A stretch of 64,000 bases of DNA. Origin: CBDUXP01 sp965371225 [NCBI: uncultured bacterium] (GTDB lineage: Bacteria; Abyssobacteria; SURF-5; CBDUXP01). Below the pieces are notes generated by a model. It saw only the letters and a program-made list of their open reading frames with translations, searched no databases and was not told where the DNA came from. The DNA lies in assembly GCA_965371225.1 (NCBI GenBank), contig CBDUXP010000004.1:72707-136706 (forward strand), given 5' to 3'. Position 1 is the stretch's first letter. Each line of letters opens with the position of its first letter. Position numbers and translations under genes: made by a program. Below, piece after piece: positions 62,573 through 64,000 of the stretch.

Positions 62573-62615
62573 GCCTCGGTACGGGGATGGGCCCGCCACC
62601 CTGGCACCTGGCCTG

Positions 62616-63671
62616 ATGGAATCGTCTGCAAAACGCGCGCCGCGCCCCGCGATCCTCACCCCGCAGGAGGTCTACGAGTACCTGGACCGGTACGTTATCG
62701 GCCAGACCTCGGCCAAGCGCACCGTCGCCGTCGCCGCGTACAACCACATGAAGCGCGTCGCGCACCGGCAGCAGCCGGGGCCGGTGATCCGCAAGTCCAA
62801 CATCCTGTTCATCGGCCCGACCGGTTCGGGCAAGACGCATATCGCCCGGCACTTGGCGGAAGTGCTCCAGGTGCCGTTCACCGTCGTCGACGCCACCGAG
62901 TACACGGAGGCGGGGTATTACGGGAAGGACGTCGAGGTGATGGTCGCGGAGCTGTTGTTCCGCACCGGGGGCAAGGCCGAGGAGGCGCAACAGGGCATCA
63001 TTTTTATCGACGAGATCGATAAGATCGCGCGCCGCACCCAGGGCGCGCGCACGGGGGCCGGCTCGCGGGACATCGGCGGGGAGGGCGTGCAACACGCGCT
63101 GCTGAAGCTGCTCGAAGGCGCCGAGATTTTCGTGCCCATGAACGTCACCCAGCACTGGAACAAGCACGACTTCGTGCTCATGGACACCAGCGATATCCTC
63201 TTCATCTGCGCGGGCACCTTTTCCGACATGGACAAGGTCAAGGCCCGCCAGCCGAACGTGGGCTTCGTCAACTGCGGGGCGCAGGGGCCGGATGACGAGG
63301 CGATTACGACGAAGGATCTCCTGAACTACGGGCTCGTGGCCGAGCTGGTCGGCCGGTTGCCCGTCGTGGTGGAGCTGGAAACCCTCACCGAGCAGGAACT
63401 GGTCAAAATTCTGAAGGAACCGCCGGACGCGATCTTGAAGGAGTACCAGGCGCTGCTCGCGCTGGACGGCATCCGGCTGACGTGGACGGATCCGGCGCTA
63501 CGCGAGATCGCCCGCTACGCGGTGGGCTCCGGCCTCGGCACGCGCGGGCTGCGATCCATTGTCGAACGGGTGATGCACGACGTCATGTTCGACGCTCCCC
63601 ACCGGCGCGGCGAACGCGTCTCGATCAACAAGCAGCTTGTGCGCGAGCGCTTGCCCGCCTCGCCCGACTAG
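62616..63671 (+). CDS. ClpX-like AAA+ unfoldase lacking the N-terminal zinc domain
   Basis: The protein has 351 residues from ATG 62616. It aligns with ClpX from the segment LTPQEVYEYLDRYVIGQTSAK to its C-terminal GTRGLRSIVERVMHDVMF. Walker A is GPTGSGKTHIA and Walker B is GIIFIDEIDK. The pore-1 loop is GYYG instead of the almost invariant GYVG. The ClpP-binding IGF loop may be NVGF. The N-terminal C4 zinc-binding domain that binds adaptors and some substrates is absent. The frame continues upstream to 62544 but without any zinc motif. It ends sharing CTAG with the convergent gene. It is probably a divergent paralogue of clpX. Confidence 0.8.
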   Translation: MESSAKRAPRPAILTPQEVYEYLDRYVIGQTSAKRTVAVAAYNHMKRVAHRQQPGPVIRKSNILFIGPTGSGKTHIARHLAEVLQVPFTVVDATEYTEAGYYGKDVEVMVAELLFRTGGKAEEAQQGIIFIDEIDKIARRTQGARTGAGSRDIGGEGVQHALLKLLEGAEIFVPMNVTQHWNKHDFVLMDTSDILFICAGTFSDMDKVKARQPNVGFVNCGAQGPDDEAITTKDLLNYGLVAELVGRLPVVVELETLTEQELVKILKEPPDAILKEYQALLALDGIRLTWTDPALREIARYAVGSGLGTRGLRSIVERVMHDVMFDAPHRRGERVSINKQLVRERLPASPD

Positions 63672-64000
63672 CTGCTGACCACCGCCGGCTTCTCCGGCGT
63701 GAAGTTCGTCGCCATGGTCTTCGCGGCGGCGTAACAGACTTTCTCCGCCAGCGTCTTCCAGACCTCGGGAATCTCCTCGGGCTTCATGCCGTCGACCACC
63801 TGGCCATCCCGGATCGTCTGGCGCTGCCGCGCCGTGTCCTTCTCTTGATGCTGGAAGAGCACGTTGCCCTCCGCCCCAACGGCGCGCACGCCCACGGTGA
63901 GTTCGAACTGGAAGTCGCGGCCGCCCTCGCGGTCGCGGTGCCGCAGCGCCGCACTGGTCACGACGCCGTGGATGGACACGTCCGGCTGCGGCTTAAGGCG
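63668..64000 (-). CDS. Unknown protein, 5' end outside window
   Basis: The frame is open to the window edge (111 codons including the stop). The visible C-terminal part is beta-rich and then helical (FQFELTVGVRAVGAEGNVLF, EEIPEVWKTLAEKVCYAAAK). I do not recognise a family. A GTG at 63979 could be a start, but in-frame sequence upstream (RLKPQPDVSIHGVV) looks coding, so the gene probably begins outside. It overlaps the clpX-like gene by 4 bases, tail to tail, sharing the palindrome CTAG as both stop codons. Confidence 0.6.
   Translation of the reverse strand, partial: RLKPQPDVSIHGVVTSAALRHRDREGGRDFQFELTVGVRAVGAEGNVLFQHQEKDTARQRQTIRDGQVVDGMKPEEIPEVWKTLAEKVCYAAAKTMATNFTPEKPAVVSS

Overview
The window reads as one contiguous piece of chromosome from a high-GC, Gram-negative (diderm) bacterium. 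It carries Kdo synthesis, transfer-related and kinase genes (kdsA, kdsB, kdsC, a KdkA-like kinase), a heptose-1-phosphate adenylyltransferase and an ArnT/lipid-A modification block, all of which imply lipopolysaccharide. Housekeeping genes (nrdR, rsmD, recG, pur genes, guaA, guaB, groESL, rsmA, lexA, gltA) are intact. There is no rRNA, prophage, insertion sequence or CRISPR array. I cannot name the lineage. The B. subtilis-type PurF and the PurL with a fused PurS-like region suggest an uncultured, non-enterobacterial group.

Layout. Positions 1-4000 hold accessory single genes (HTTM membrane protein, HugZ-like protein, SGNH hydrolase, zinc-ribbon membrane protein) and tRNA-Glu. Positions 4000-5430 hold a short chromate-transporter protein, tRNA-Gln and nrdR. 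Positions 5618-20195, all minus strand, form a near-complete purine operon, purB-C-F-M-L-Q-H-D-E followed by recG and rsmD, with overlapping stop/start codons and a strong promoter in front of purB. Positions 20320-24705 hold two PlsC-like acyltransferases and an ArnT-like/LAB_N/GT2 envelope block. Positions 24707-29897 hold guaA, guaB and groEL-groES. Positions 30117-42374 are a long minus-strand LPS-core cluster (KdkA-like kinase, kdsA, kdsC, fsa, rfaE2, five glycosyltransferases, a methyltransferase, kdsB) ending in pdxA and rsmA. Positions 42600-45500 hold a NYN-domain protein, small unknowns and lexA.

The most unusual block is 45786-53183. A MarR regulator has a perfect inverted-repeat operator lying over its own -10 box and start codon. 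Two tandem single-subunit bis-MGD molybdenum/tungsten oxidoreductases follow, then a GPH-type symporter. Last is an AhpD-like peroxidase-related protein whose active-site CxxC is encoded as Cys-His-Tyr-TGA, with the frame continuing for 114 more codons of recognisable family sequence. I interpret this as a selenoprotein (CxxU) that an ordinary gene caller would split in two. Together these genes look like a regulated redox or uptake system of unknown substrate.

Positions 53600-64000 carry a Ser/Thr kinase fused to HEAT-like repeats, gltA, a peroxiredoxin, a cysteine synthase, a secreted nuclease-like protein, a TPR-like membrane protein, two cyclic-nucleotide-binding sensors, pilT, a ClpX-like unfoldase without the N-terminal zinc domain, and a truncated gene at the edge. 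Several promoters of sigma-70 type with a 17-bp spacer are visible (purB, guaB, groES, lexA, gltA, NYN gene, clpX-like gene).
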